Shown piece by piece: positions 10,301 to 17,833 of a DNA stretch of 64,000 bases (within the stretch, counting starts at the first letter, position 1; each line of letters starts with the position of its first letter). This DNA comes from Roseococcus thiosulfatophilus (lineage in GTDB: Bacteria; Pseudomonadota; Alphaproteobacteria; Acetobacterales; Acetobacteraceae): assembly GCF_017311575.1 (NCBI RefSeq), contig NZ_JAFFQY010000055.1, forward strand, positions 1-64,000, given 5' to 3'. The position numbers and the translations under genes were made by a program. Below the pieces are notes generated by a model. The model was not told where the DNA came from. It saw nothing but the letters and a program-made list of their open reading frames with translations, and made no database searches.

Positions 10301-10372
10301 CTGGGGCGTGGCGTTCTGGCCGGGCAGGCGGGGCGCGGTCAGGTCCGCGCCGCGGAGAGGGGGGCGGGCCAT
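7313..10372 (-). CDS. Internal virion protein with SLT lytic transglycosylase domain (1019 aa)
   Basis: This ejection protein carries a murein-cleaving domain and is equivalent in role to T7 gp16. Residues about 320-455 are a soluble lytic transglycosylase fold: the catalytic glutamate is E347 in IGLESGG, followed by the GPAQIMPATA motif and the AYNAGPGRV motif that close the active site. The rest, about 550 residues C-terminal to it, is alanine/arginine/glutamate-rich helix typical of the extended ejection-channel proteins. In the virion it would open the peptidoglycan locally to let DNA pass. It overlaps its neighbours by TGATG (upstream) and ATGA (downstream). The domain call is strong; the exact T7 homologue (gp15 or gp16) is not decided. 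Confidence 0.88.
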   Translation of the reverse strand: MARPPLRGADLTAPRLPGQNATPQAIAPRVDTGAMPNAAQAIGGLRATIESIGRDLNRQADFTAEEAAWEAGTRAGAENPGTLMEGGGIIYRSAFNRAAVDSASRTLEVQARTELSRLALEHRQDPEAFMRAAEAWRDTTRAALPTRIGVRFATGFDTLALSQLGDIRERQERAVRDQAVATWMEALPGRLAGIQQSGQRALVDPNAARALADQEAQALAELAALGPREGFTLNGRAYGPDPTRAGALSVAQLAERSERLRQAGREALVVGAWRAAGGGTEWIDRFEQGATMPGGTWTQRNAAAGRVLATPQQLAARLPSAWAPIIQQAAQANGLEPGLLAALIGLESGGRAGATSPAGARGPAQIMPATARDPGFGMPPLPEAALNDPAQAIPWGAAYLARLRDHFGGDMAKALAAYNAGPGRVEQAERAGGLLPAETRNYLATLLPAAIEGGQVLTSEEARGIAGRLRALHASELQATNEVRGAARTELGRLVTENMNAIAAQGRPLHILPPDLIERAGQDPAELAAREQAAVERYAATRTARDTTDPAELARLAAQFAPGTPAFAADPAAAVQLLNSLAARGVQVEGAAAVERVRDLEAEAAATGRAGALTEAEARAAGLTPERRDEINRNLALTAELARLRQEAERLPPEEREAARANLPVRGAEASENARRLRVLSEAFEARDRAVREDAAAYALAGSQDAQALAREALTNPAALTALANRLLDEQAQIGVPEAQRRALPKPMVQALFDRILDAADPDAAEGALRLLVQGVGAQEAARLVGGLRMEGGLQGERREAVAVAIGLAGRGDDTSRRILRGVHVLRDNPMPGQTAAQMEARLDAHLGAALARAPDVRSQALSAARAIYAAGISDAGALGSGRFDPGRFNEALERLVPVARYSGQTVLLPPGMAPERFRDVMASLPAERLAGAMAADGTPITPGMIARGGFTLEAVGPGRYVLGWHGREVLDREAPAGSRRPFVLDLNGAAPAETAGPAAPATRRPSGRMMPSAPMAEP

Positions 10373-10932
10373 CAGCGGCTGCTGCTGCTGTTCATGCTGG
10401 GAATGGCCAGGCCAGCGCCACCCGCGCCGCCTGTGCTGCCCGGAAACCGGTTGTAGGCCCCGATGCCACCCTGAAGCAGCGTCACACCCGCGCCGATGTA
10501 GCCCGCCGTCTGCGTGGCGCTGGCCTGGCCCTGCAACAGCGTGGCGCGGATGCGGCTATCGGCCGCGCCCAGGCGGGCGCTGCTGGCGCGCAGCGCGGCA
10601 TTGGTCTCGACCGTGCGGCCCTCACGCAGCGCGTCCTGCTGCGTGTCCTCGGCCACCACGGCGGGCGTGCCCTCGTCCTGCACCAGGCCGGCGGCGGCAT
10701 AGCGGGCGTTCTGCGCGCCCAGGGTGCGCAGCAGGTTGCGGCGCACGTCCAGCGCCTCGGCCGCGCCGCGGTTCTCCTCCTGCCGCGCCTGAAGCATCTG
10801 CAACTCGCCCTGGAGGCGCTGCTGGTCGGCCTGGATGCGCATGGCGCCGGCCTGCTGGTTGGACTGCATGATCCCCAGGCCGGCGCTGGCGACGGAGGAG
10901 ATGATCGTGCCGATGAGGAGTGCCTCGGCCAT
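10372..10932 (-). CDS. T7 gp14-like internal virion protein (186 aa)
   Basis: This is a small internal virion protein of the type that forms the outer-membrane part of the podovirus ejection channel. The N-terminus is a hydrophobic segment (ALLIGTIISSVASAGLGIM), followed by glutamine-rich helices (residues about 25-70) and a glycine-rich hydrophobic tail near residue 145. This architecture and length (T7 gp14 is about 196 residues), with its position directly after tail tube protein B and before the transglycosylase ejection protein, support the call. It overlaps the upstream gene as TGATG. No catalytic motif is expected or seen. Confidence 0.78.
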   Translation of the reverse strand: MAEALLIGTIISSVASAGLGIMQSNQQAGAMRIQADQQRLQGELQMLQARQEENRGAAEALDVRRNLLRTLGAQNARYAAAGLVQDEGTPAVVAEDTQQDALREGRTVETNAALRASSARLGAADSRIRATLLQGQASATQTAGYIGAGVTLLQGGIGAYNRFPGSTGGAGGAGLAIPSMNSSSSR

Positions 10933-12677
10933 CAGGCATAACCCCCGGGTGCGATGGTCACGCCCACGGCCTGCACGGTCAGCGGCTGCGGCAGGTCGGC
11001 GGGCTGGGAAATGGTCAGGCTGGGCAGCTCCTGGAAGCCGGTCAGCCCGCGCAGCTGCACGTCGCCCGTGGTGGTGGGCGCAAGGGTGGTCGGGATTTCC
11101 TCGGTCAGCGGCGGGGCGGGCGGCAGGCCCAGGGTGCGAAGGTTCACGGGCGTGTTCCGCACCAGGAAGGGCCGGCTGTCGCGCACCCGCACGAAGGCGG
11201 AGACGATGCGCGCCTTGCGGCCCACCAGCGGCTCGCCCGGCAGGCGCGGCTCAATGGGCATGGTCTGCACCTCCACCGCGAAGCCCAGGCCCACCTCGGC
11301 ATCGCGCGTCAGGCGCGGCAGGGTGACGGCGCCGCCCGACACGACGGCCTGGCCGGAAGGGTATCCATCCAGCACCAGCTGCACCGTGCGGCCATTGAGG
11401 TGCGAGAGGCCGGAGACGGTGCCGAAGGGCGTTGCGTTCGCCACGCGCACGGAATGGTCCAGAAGCCGGTCCTCGTCCCAGCGCACCACATGCACGGCGC
11501 CGTCGCGCTGCACCGCCAGGAACACCTGGCCGGAGGCCAGGGCGGCGGCGCTGCGCACGGTCCCGTTGCAGGTCCAGCGCGTGAAGGCGGCCACCTCCTG
11601 CTCGCGCAGCGTGGTCAGGACGGTCACGCCCTGGCCGTCGCTGTCGGGCAGCAGCACATGGTCCGCGTCGTCCATGCTGCTGCCCTTGCGCACCAGCACG
11701 TCGCGCGGGTCGCGGATCAGGTGCGGAGACAGCAGGGAAAGCAGGTCCGCGCGATAGGCCTGCTCCAGCTCCACGAAGATGAACTGGCGAAGGGCCGCGC
11801 CGCCGCGCTGCGGGAACAGCAGCGCGCCGTCCACCTCGCCCACCCGCGCGAAGCGGCGGATGCCGCGGCGCGTCTGCTCGGTGATGGCGATGTTGCGCGG
11901 CGTGATGGGCGGCGCGCTGGTGATGGCGTGCTCGGCGCCGCTCGTGAAGATCTGAAGCGCGCGGCCGGAAAACAGCTGGTGGATGGCGTTCAGCTGGTCG
12001 CTGTCGATGGTCAGCAGCAGCCCTTCATCGTCCAGCCCCGTGCCCAGCGCAAAATCGAAGAAGGCGGTCACGCGGCTGGCCAGCAGCGACGACGGGCGGG
12101 ACCGCAGCCCGGCCAGCCACAGGCGCCCCTGGTGGAAGGTGCCGCATTCCGGCCAGCCGCGCGTGCTGCTGATGACGGGCTCATTGCCGCTGCCGAAATC
12201 CACCTCGGGGACGCTGGTCAGGGGCAGCGCGCCACTGGTCCAGCTGGTGTCCGAACCCGCCCGGAAGATGCGGTGCGGCGGCAGGTCCTGGTGCAGCAGG
12301 ATCAGCGTGTCCGCGCTCTGCACCCAATTCAGGTTGGCGGCGATCGCGGCCGTCCAGGGCTGGCCCGTATAGGCGACCAGGAAGGCCCCATTGTTGTCCA
12401 GCACCGTGAAGCCGCCGGCGTAGAAGGCCAGGGTGTAGGTCTGCGTCACGCTGAAGGCGAAGGGGATCAGCCGCACCCCGTCCAGCGCGGCGGTGGGCAG
12501 GGTCACGCAATGCGCCAGGCCGGGGCGGCGCTTGAACCCGCCCTGGGGGATGACCAGCACGTTGCGCATGCGCTGCGCGCCCGCGAAGTAGCGCGCCTGG
12601 TCCGTGCGGGCGGTCAGCAGCGGGTCCAGCTCGCCGCCCGTGAAGCTGCTCTGGAGGGTGATGGCGCTCCGGCTCAT
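10932..12677 (-). CDS. Tail tubular protein B / nozzle protein (T7 gp12-like, 581 aa)
   Basis: This forms the distal nozzle of the short tail and binds the tailspikes. The opening SFTGGELDPLLTARTDQARY and the following RNVLVIPQGGFKRRPGL are the characteristic start of this family in podovirus prophages: a glycine-rich turn, then a beta-propeller-like body rich in short strands. It is shorter than T7 gp12 (about 794 residues) but within the range seen in temperate podoviruses. It overlaps tail tube protein A upstream as ATGA and gp14-like downstream as TGATG. Confidence 0.87.
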   Translation of the reverse strand: MSRSAITLQSSFTGGELDPLLTARTDQARYFAGAQRMRNVLVIPQGGFKRRPGLAHCVTLPTAALDGVRLIPFAFSVTQTYTLAFYAGGFTVLDNNGAFLVAYTGQPWTAAIAANLNWVQSADTLILLHQDLPPHRIFRAGSDTSWTSGALPLTSVPEVDFGSGNEPVISSTRGWPECGTFHQGRLWLAGLRSRPSSLLASRVTAFFDFALGTGLDDEGLLLTIDSDQLNAIHQLFSGRALQIFTSGAEHAITSAPPITPRNIAITEQTRRGIRRFARVGEVDGALLFPQRGGAALRQFIFVELEQAYRADLLSLLSPHLIRDPRDVLVRKGSSMDDADHVLLPDSDGQGVTVLTTLREQEVAAFTRWTCNGTVRSAAALASGQVFLAVQRDGAVHVVRWDEDRLLDHSVRVANATPFGTVSGLSHLNGRTVQLVLDGYPSGQAVVSGGAVTLPRLTRDAEVGLGFAVEVQTMPIEPRLPGEPLVGRKARIVSAFVRVRDSRPFLVRNTPVNLRTLGLPPAPPLTEEIPTTLAPTTTGDVQLRGLTGFQELPSLTISQPADLPQPLTVQAVGVTIAPGGYA

Positions 12678-13306
12678 CGGATGCGGCTGCCCTGGAAGCG
12701 CGCGGCCACCAGCACCGCGTCAGGGATGCGGCCGGGCGGCTGCTGCTGGCCATCGGCCTGGCGCGCCTTGGCCAGCAGTCCGCCCTGGGCCAGCTCGCCG
12801 GGGTTGCCATAGGCGGCCGTGTGCATCTGCTGGCGCAGACTGCCGGAGTTGGTGACGGGGATGGCCAGCTCGGACGCCAGGTGGTGCACCACGAAGCGGC
12901 GCAGCGGCGGGGACCAGAGGACGGGCGGCGCCGCGCGCTGATAGTCGATCCAGACGGCCTCCGCATCGGCCAGCAGGGTTTCGCCCTGGATCTCGTACTG
13001 CTCCAGGCGGGCCGCACCGGGGCCCTCGGTCTGCAAGGCGCCGCGCAGCACCATCACGTCGCCGGGCAGCTGGTAGGCGTAGCGCCACACGGTCAGGGGT
13101 GCGGAGACCAGGCGCACTAGGCGGGCCTTGGCCAGGGTGCAGCGCCAGGGGTGGATGGCCAGGCAATGCTCGGCGCCGGCGGGCACCAGGCGCGCGCAGC
13201 TGTTCGCCAGCTCGGTGCCCTCGGTGAAGGCCGTGATGCTGGTTTCGCCCAGCAGCGCCAGGGCCTCGTTGGCCAGGGCCAGGTTGTCGGCTTCGGTCAG
13301 CGCCAT
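12674..13306 (-). CDS. Tail tubular protein A / adaptor (T7 gp11-like, 210 aa)
   Basis: This is the head-tail adaptor ring protein that sits between portal and nozzle. The N-terminal half is helical, with ANEALALLGE and then a segment HPWRCTLAKARLVRL; W-x3-L-x-R-A-x-L is typical of this adaptor family, in which a conserved tryptophan follows the long helix. The length is close to T7 gp11 (196 residues). It lies immediately upstream of the nozzle gene with a 4-nt overlap, the usual pairing. It is separated from the lysis genes upstream by only 16 bp. Confidence 0.86.
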   Translation of the reverse strand: MALTEADNLALANEALALLGETSITAFTEGTELANSCARLVPAGAEHCLAIHPWRCTLAKARLVRLVSAPLTVWRYAYQLPGDVMVLRGALQTEGPGAARLEQYEIQGETLLADAEAVWIDYQRAAPPVLWSPPLRRFVVHHLASELAIPVTNSGSLRQQMHTAAYGNPGELAQGGLLAKARQADGQQQPPGRIPDAVLVAARFQGSRIR

Positions 13307-13322
13307 GCCGGCCCCCTTGGTG

Positions 13323-13508
13323 TCACCAGCCGCAGAGACGGCGGCCGGTCAGGTTGTGCGCGAGGATCTGGCGCGCGGTCTCACGGGTCACCACGTCCGC
13401 CTCCTCGTCGATCGCGATCGGCCTCCACGCCTGGCAGTCCACGGCGGGACCAGTCGCGGCGCAGCTCGGCAAGAGGATCGTCAGCAGCAGCAGCAGCACG
13501 GTCCGCAT
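13323..13508 (-). CDS. Rz1-like outer-membrane spanin lipoprotein (61 aa)
   Basis: This outer-membrane spanin subunit acts with the inner-membrane partner encoded in the overlapping frame to fuse the two membranes at the end of lysis. The first 16 residues form a lipoprotein signal (LLLLLTILLPSC), with the lipobox cysteine at residue 16. The body holds CQAWRPIAI and ETARQILAHN, a pattern common in phage Rz1-type proteins. The start was chosen at the ATG at 13508 because it gives a lipobox-bearing signal and lies inside the Rz-like gene, the usual Rz/Rz1 arrangement. Upstream in the same frame the reading is not protein-like. Confidence 0.8.
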   Translation of the reverse strand: MRTVLLLLLTILLPSCAATGPAVDCQAWRPIAIDEEADVVTRETARQILAHNLTGRRLCGW

Positions 13509-13656
13509 GGGCTCTTTCCGTTCCGGCATGGGCGCGCGCCTCGGCCTGGGCGGCGCGGGCTTCGGTGCGGGCTTCGCGGCGGCCCTTGGCCCACGCGCCC
13601 ACGATGGCGACCAGGACGGCAACCAGCGCAGCCAGGGCGGCATAGAGGTCATGCAT
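13381..13656 (-). CDS. Rz-like inner-membrane spanin (91 aa)
   Basis: This is the inner-membrane spanin subunit. Residues 4-24 (LYAALAALVAVLVAIVGAW) form one N-terminal membrane anchor; the rest is a highly charged Arg/Glu/Ala region consistent with a periplasmic coiled coil. It overlaps the endolysin stop upstream by 8 nt and shares about 130 bp with the Rz1-like gene in another frame. Recognition rests on this architecture and on its position after an endolysin gene; the sequence alone is not distinctive. Confidence 0.75.
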   Translation of the reverse strand: MHDLYAALAALVAVLVAIVGAWAKGRREARTEARAAQAEARAHAGTERAHADRAAAAADDPLAELRRDWSRRGLPGVEADRDRRGGGRGDP

Positions 13657-14305
13657 CGCGCCGCCTCATGATGATGATCAGGATGGCCAGCAGCACGAAG
13701 CCGGCCACCACGGCCACGCCCGTCCACTCGGGCAGCCCGGCCAAGCTCTGGACCATGGGCGCGGCCACCGTGGCCGCCATGGCCCAGCCGCCGGTTTCCA
13801 GGGCGGCACGGCCTGTTCCCGTCTGCGCGGCATCCTTGATCGTCGCCACCGGCCGCACCACGCCAGCGCGACGCAAGCCCTCGTCAATGGTGGCGTCATC
13901 GTAGGGATTGCCGCCCAGCTCCTTGCGGATGATCGCCTCCACCATCAGGCGCGCGTCCGCATAGGTGTGAAGGTCCAGCCGATCATCCGGGCCATGGCCG
14001 GGCAGGAACTCATCCACGAAGCGCACGTAGCTGCCCGTGCTGTTCTCGTTCGGCGGCGCCCAGCGGTTGACGATCCCGCGGATGGTCCGCAACCCGTGCC
14101 GGTCCTGGTAGGTCTGGAGCAGCAGCGCCAGCGCGCGGATGCCGTATTCGTGGCTGGTGAAGACGGCGAAGCGACGGCGCCCGCCATCGCGCGGCGTCGG
14201 CTCCAGCGGCGGGTCGGCCAGGCCTACCCAGCGGTTGGCGGGCACGTGGTCGATGTTTCCCGGGTTCTTGTTCCGGTAGCCGCGGGACTGCGTGGGGTCG
14301 CTCAT
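13649..14305 (-). CDS. Phage endolysin-like protein with C-terminal membrane anchor (218 aa)
   Basis: This is a probable peptidoglycan hydrolase. The N-terminal RGYRNKNPGNID motif (residues 8-19) and the following FAVFTSHEYGIRALALLL are characteristic of a phage and virion lysozyme-like family often labelled structural protein P5 or endolysin. A second conserved block, IVNRWAPPNENST, follows at about residue 77. The C-terminus (about residues 190-214) is a strong membrane segment ending in MRRRDA, with a weaker hydrophobic stretch just before it, so the enzyme may be membrane-tethered. It lies in a lysis cassette between a small membrane protein and the spanins. The catalytic residue cannot be assigned from the sequence alone. 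Confidence 0.75.
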   Translation of the reverse strand: MSDPTQSRGYRNKNPGNIDHVPANRWVGLADPPLEPTPRDGGRRRFAVFTSHEYGIRALALLLQTYQDRHGLRTIRGIVNRWAPPNENSTGSYVRFVDEFLPGHGPDDRLDLHTYADARLMVEAIIRKELGGNPYDDATIDEGLRRAGVVRPVATIKDAAQTGTGRAALETGGWAMAATVAAPMVQSLAGLPEWTGVAVVAGFVLLAILIIIMRRRDA

Positions 14306-14586
14306 CGGTCGTGTCTCCAGAACAGCATTGCCGCACCGGCCACCAGCGCCGCGAGGAAGGCAGTGGCCGTCAGGCGCGTCACGGTCTGCCAGAAGGTGCG
14401 GCGCGCCTCGCGGAAGTCGCGCAGCAGGCCGCGCAGGTCGCGCACGTCGGCGCCGGCGTCCTCGTCATGCAGGCCCAGCCGCTCCAGCGTCTGGCGCACC
14501 GCCTGCTTGGCGGCGCGGTCCGCCGCACGGTCCACCATGGCCGTCAGCAGCGGATCATCGGCCATCTGGCGCCCAGGCAGGTCCAT
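14302..14586 (-). CDS. Small phage membrane protein, possible holin (DUF6127-like, 94 aa)
   Basis: The N-terminus is helical and charged (ADDPLLTAMVDRAADRAAKQ), the middle holds LGLHDEDAGADVRDLRGLL, and a single membrane segment (TATAFLAALVAGAAMLFW) ends the protein before HDR. This pattern resembles the DUF6127 family of phage and gene-transfer-agent-like elements. Its location immediately upstream of the endolysin, with an ATGA overlap, makes a holin or pinholin role plausible but unproven. The start at 14586 was chosen because it overlaps the upstream stop as TGATG; an internal ATG at 14565 is an alternative. Confidence 0.62.
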   Translation of the reverse strand: MDLPGRQMADDPLLTAMVDRAADRAAKQAVRQTLERLGLHDEDAGADVRDLRGLLRDFREARRTFWQTVTRLTATAFLAALVAGAAMLFWRHDR

Positions 14587-14849
14587 CAGGCGCCCACCAG
14601 CCGGCCGACGATGGCAGGGTCTGCCTCCGTCATGTCCTCGGGGCACGCCATGGGAGCATCCGGCCGCACCTGCACGGCGAACATCATCACCTCGCCATCC
14701 ACGTCCACCGCGCGCGGGCCGCCTTCCAGCGGCACCAGGGCGCCGATATCGCCGCCGATCTGCACGGCCGCATAGGCCGCCTGGGCTGCGGCGGCGGGCC
14801 CGAAAAACCCCTGCCACGCCCACGGTTCCGGTGTCGGTTGCTCGTCCAT
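14586..14849 (-). CDS. Hypothetical phage protein (87 aa)
   Basis: I do not recognise this protein. It is acidic, with proline-rich ends and a tryptophan-containing start (EPWAWQGFFGPAAAAQAAY), and has no membrane segment or known motif. AGGAG lies 6 nt upstream of the ATG, and the stop overlaps the next gene as TGATG, so it is a genuine member of the late operon between the spike-like gene and the lysis genes. A short tail-associated or chaperone role for the preceding spike protein would fit the position, but nothing in the sequence shows it. Confidence 0.6.
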   Translation of the reverse strand: MDEQPTPEPWAWQGFFGPAAAAQAAYAAVQIGGDIGALVPLEGGPRAVDVDGEVMMFAVQVRPDAPMACPEDMTEADPAIVGRLVGA

Positions 14850-14858
14850 GTGCTGCTC

Positions 14859-16124
14859 CTATCCGGGCACGGCCGCGACGGCGGCCGGCAGGTTGGCTGC
14901 GGGGATCACGAAAGGCAGCGCGTCCAGATAGGCGAACTCGCCGAACATGGGCGCGGTGCCTGCTGCGTTGTTGCCGACGCGAAGCGTTGTCAGGCCGGGC
15001 GGGGTGCCTGTCGTGAGGCTCTGATTTGTGCCGCCGTCCAGATTGGCGACAAGCGTCGAGCCGTCCCATGTGATGCCGCCACGGAACAGCGTGCCGGGCG
15101 TCATGTTGCCCAGCGTCGGCATCAACGTCTGTGTTCCGCCGATGATGACGCCCGCCACGATGGCATCGGCAATATTGTTGCGATACGTGATGCGGTTGCC
15201 GTTCGTGCCGTCGTTGATATCCAGCACGGTCTGGCCGGGCGCGCTCAGCGCGCTTTGCGGGATCATGCAGGAAAACAGCACTGTGCCGACGCCGTTCGGA
15301 AACAGCGCCGCATATGCCGCCGTGAGGTTGTCCTGCCCGCGCGTGCTGGGGCCCGGAGTGCCGACAGGCGGCAAGATGGGCGTGCTGGCGAACGCCCCCA
15401 ACTCCAGCATGTCCCAGCCGAAGTAGCTGTCCAGGTTGACCGCCGTCCCGGACGTGATGACCGGGTTGGGCGCCAGAGCCAGCGCGGGGCTGCCCCCGCC
15501 GCCCGGCACCGTCAGGCCCAGCGCGTAGCGGGCAAGCGTCGAAATCGGCGTGATATTGGCGCCAGTGACCGATACGCTGAACGTCTGCAAGCGAGGCGCC
15601 ACGTTCGGGGTGCTGCCCCACCCGCCCAACGCCGAGAAAAACCGCGAAAAGGTGTAGTTCCCCGCCGCGACAGCCAGCGCCACAGTGCCGAGAAAGCGGC
15701 TGATGTTTGAGCCCGCAGTGCCCACAACCTGCACCCTGCGGCCTTGCGTGCCGTCGCGCGTCTCCTGCGCGAGATATGTCGTGATGGCCGGGTCGGTGCC
15801 CGCCGTGGCGTAGTTGGTGGGCAGCCCCGCACCAGACACCGGCTCCATGCGCGGGTTGGTCCAAAGGTTCGTGCGCTGCCCTTCGAGCAGCAGACGCCGC
15901 GCCGCGCCGCGGAAACGCGGCTGATCCGCGTCAAACTCAACCCATGTCGTGCCGTCAGCGCCGAGCGCCGTGGACCGCGCGCCGCCCGCCTGCGCCCGCG
16001 AAAAGGTGAGCAGCCCGCCGCCCGCCAGGGCGCCAGGCTGGATCAGCCGCACGCCGAAGTTGCTGGCACCGCCAGCGCCGGAAAGGGCGCTGAATAAGGA
16101 CCAGCTTTCGGCTCCGATGCGCAT
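14859..16124 (-). CDS. Phage head-spike/fibre-like or LamG-like protein (421 aa)
   Basis: This is a probable surface-exposed virion protein. The N-terminal part has the FSRAQAGG and RRLLLEGQRTNLWTNPRME blocks that typify phage head-spike-fibre proteins, followed by a beta-rich, glycine/threonine/asparagine-rich region resembling concanavalin/LamG sandwich folds. No signal peptide is present. The DNA of this gene is visibly less GC-rich and uses A- or T-ending codons more than its neighbours, suggesting separate acquisition. A GTG at 16127 directly precedes the chosen ATG. It is placed between two small capsid-proximal genes and the lysis cassette. A carbohydrate-binding role is inference. Confidence 0.65.
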   Translation of the reverse strand: MRIGAESWSLFSALSGAGGASNFGVRLIQPGALAGGGLLTFSRAQAGGARSTALGADGTTWVEFDADQPRFRGAARRLLLEGQRTNLWTNPRMEPVSGAGLPTNYATAGTDPAITTYLAQETRDGTQGRRVQVVGTAGSNISRFLGTVALAVAAGNYTFSRFFSALGGWGSTPNVAPRLQTFSVSVTGANITPISTLARYALGLTVPGGGGSPALALAPNPVITSGTAVNLDSYFGWDMLELGAFASTPILPPVGTPGPSTRGQDNLTAAYAALFPNGVGTVLFSCMIPQSALSAPGQTVLDINDGTNGNRITYRNNIADAIVAGVIIGGTQTLMPTLGNMTPGTLFRGGITWDGSTLVANLDGGTNQSLTTGTPPGLTTLRVGNNAAGTAPMFGEFAYLDALPFVIPAANLPAAVAAVPG

Positions 16125-16128
16125 CACG

Positions 16129-16461
16129 TCACCGGCTCATGCGGTAAGGAATGGGCGTGCCGCCATAGGTCACGCAGTACAGGCGGAACAGCAGCCCCGC
16201 CTCGCTGATGACGTTGGGCACATGCTGAAGCGCCGGCACGGTCCACAGGTTCGGCGCGCCGCTGGGCAGCCCCGCGACGTGCGCGGTGGCGCCGCCGTCG
16301 AAGCTGACCTCGAGCCGCACGCTGCCGGCGCCCGTGGGCCCGGCCGCCATGAGGAAGGGGCCGCCCATCTCCACCCACGGGCTGACCTGGTCGGCCGCCG
16401 TGAAGGTGCCCGTCACGCGGCTGGTGACGCGGTCGGGGGCGGTGGTGCTGGCCTGCGCCAT
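16129..16461 (-). CDS. Hypothetical virion protein (110 aa)
   Basis: I do not recognise a named family. The product is beta-rich (TGTFTAADQVSPWVEMGGPF, then VRLEVSFDGGATAHV), resembling small immunoglobulin-like or decoration proteins encoded after capsid genes. The ATG at 16461 was preferred over an upstream one at 16527 because the intervening residues are proline/arginine-rich and not protein-like. It lies five bases upstream of the spike-like gene. A capsid decoration role is a guess from position. Confidence 0.6.
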   Translation of the reverse strand: MAQASTTAPDRVTSRVTGTFTAADQVSPWVEMGGPFLMAAGPTGAGSVRLEVSFDGGATAHVAGLPSGAPNLWTVPALQHVPNVISEAGLLFRLYCVTYGGTPIPYRMSR

Positions 16462-16546
16462 GGCGTGCTCCGGTCCGGGATGCAGGGCCGGCCCACGCCT
16501 GGCCCAAGGTGGGGCGCGGGACGGCACCAGCCGCCCCGCCGCCGGG

Positions 16547-16855
16547 TCAGTCGGAGTTGGTCACCGTGCCGACGGTCACGTTGGACACGTCCACCGAGGT
16601 GGCGCTCTTGGTCATCACGATGTGCCGGCCATAGGTCTGCACGGCGCCGTTGGCGTCCACGACCACGACGTCGATCATGTCGCCCCGCTCCAGCAGCCCG
16701 CGCACCGGGTTGAAATAGCCCGCGGTGTCCACCGTCGCGTGTGCGTCCTGCGTGCGGTAGCTGAAGATCTGCGGCGCGCCGGGGCTGGCTTCGCCGCCGG
16801 CGCCCTTGCGGCCATGGCCGGAGACCATGGCGAAATTGTCAGCGATGAACGGCAT
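16547..16855 (-). CDS. Capsid-proximal hypothetical protein (102 aa)
   Basis: This small protein sits directly downstream of the capsid gene, with only a few bases between them. It carries IFSYRTQDAHATVDTAGYFN and the RGLLERGDMIDV turn. Proteins with the same Y-R-T-x-D-A-x-A-T-V-D-T-A-G-Y-F pattern are common next to podovirus and siphovirus capsid genes, but their function is not established as far as I know. The beta-strand-rich composition fits a decoration or cement protein. Confidence 0.72.
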   Translation of the reverse strand: MPFIADNFAMVSGHGRKGAGGEASPGAPQIFSYRTQDAHATVDTAGYFNPVRGLLERGDMIDVVVVDANGAVQTYGRHIVMTKSATSVDVSNVTVGTVTNSD

Positions 16856-16859
16856 GGGA

Positions 16860-17687
16860 TCAGCCCTCCAGGCAGTCGATGCGGATGACGCCCAGCGGGT
16901 CGATCACCACGGCGCCCTCATGGATGCCCTTGTTGATCTGCCAGGCCTTCAGTTGGGGAAGCCAGTCGATCGCCGTGGGGTCCTCGCCGCCGATCGCCAG
17001 GCCCACCGCCTGGCGGTCGAAGCAGAACACCTGCCGGTCATTGCTGACCTTGGGCAGCCCGCCCTCGTCGCGGCTTTCCATGATGATCGGCGTGAAGCCG
17101 TAGAGCGGCCGCAGCTCGCCCGTCTGGGTCACGCTGCCATCGCCGAAGTCGCGGGAGCTGTGGCGGCCCTCGCCCATCACGTTGTCGTACTGCTCCGCGC
17201 CCATCAGGATGGTGCGGTTCTCGCGCGGGATGGCGCGATCCTCGAAGATGCGCGCGGCCTGGCGCAGCTTCGCGTCGGTCAGGCCGGCCGCACCCACCGC
17301 GATGGTGGCGCCGGAGAAGGCGGCCGCCATCGCGTCGATGATCAGCTGGTCCTCGCGCCGCGTGATGGAGTGGCCGATGGCCTGGGCCAGCAGCCCGCGC
17401 TCCTCGAAGTTCACGCGCTCCATGTCGCGCACGTCCACGTACTCGGTCGCTTCCCAGGCGGACAGCGTGGCCGTCGCCTTGTTGAAGTCGATGCCGATGG
17501 GCGTGCGCGGCTGCACGGGGCGGTGCGGCACGGCCACGCCCTTGCCGACGCGGCGGAAATCATGGGTGGTGCCGACGACGTTGGTGGCCACGCGGATGCG
17601 CGCGCGCAGCTTGCCGCCCATCTCATAGGCGGCCTTCACCTGGGCGTCGAAGGACTGCTGGAAAACCTTGGAGACGTAGATGGCCAT
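16860..17687 (-). CDS. Major capsid protein (275 aa)
   Basis: This is the shell-forming capsid protein, probably of the HK97 fold. The sequence opens MAIYVSKVFQQSFDAQVKAA and includes GTTHDFRRVGKGVAVPHRP and NFEERGLLAQAIGHSITRRED, blocks typical of the Phage_capsid_2-like family found in temperate podoviruses. It follows the scaffold gene and precedes the tail-tube and internal virion genes. The ATG at 17687 was chosen over one 81 bases upstream because the extension is proline/glycine-rich and the chosen start matches the family N-terminus. It is shorter than T7 gp10 (345 residues) and belongs to a different capsid family. Confidence 0.87.
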   Translation of the reverse strand: MAIYVSKVFQQSFDAQVKAAYEMGGKLRARIRVATNVVGTTHDFRRVGKGVAVPHRPVQPRTPIGIDFNKATATLSAWEATEYVDVRDMERVNFEERGLLAQAIGHSITRREDQLIIDAMAAAFSGATIAVGAAGLTDAKLRQAARIFEDRAIPRENRTILMGAEQYDNVMGEGRHSSRDFGDGSVTQTGELRPLYGFTPIIMESRDEGGLPKVSNDRQVFCFDRQAVGLAIGGEDPTAIDWLPQLKAWQINKGIHEGAVVIDPLGVIRIDCLEG

Positions 17688-17833
17688 GATGGACCCTCGG
17701 GGCGTTCGATGTTGGGGAACGTCGGCCGATTGGCCCGGGTGGGTGCCGCCTGCGGGCGCCGGCATCATGGCCGGGGCGCGTGGCGGGCCTTCGGGGTCCT
17801 GCCTGCTCGCCGTGGTCTGGCGGGGGTGTAAGG

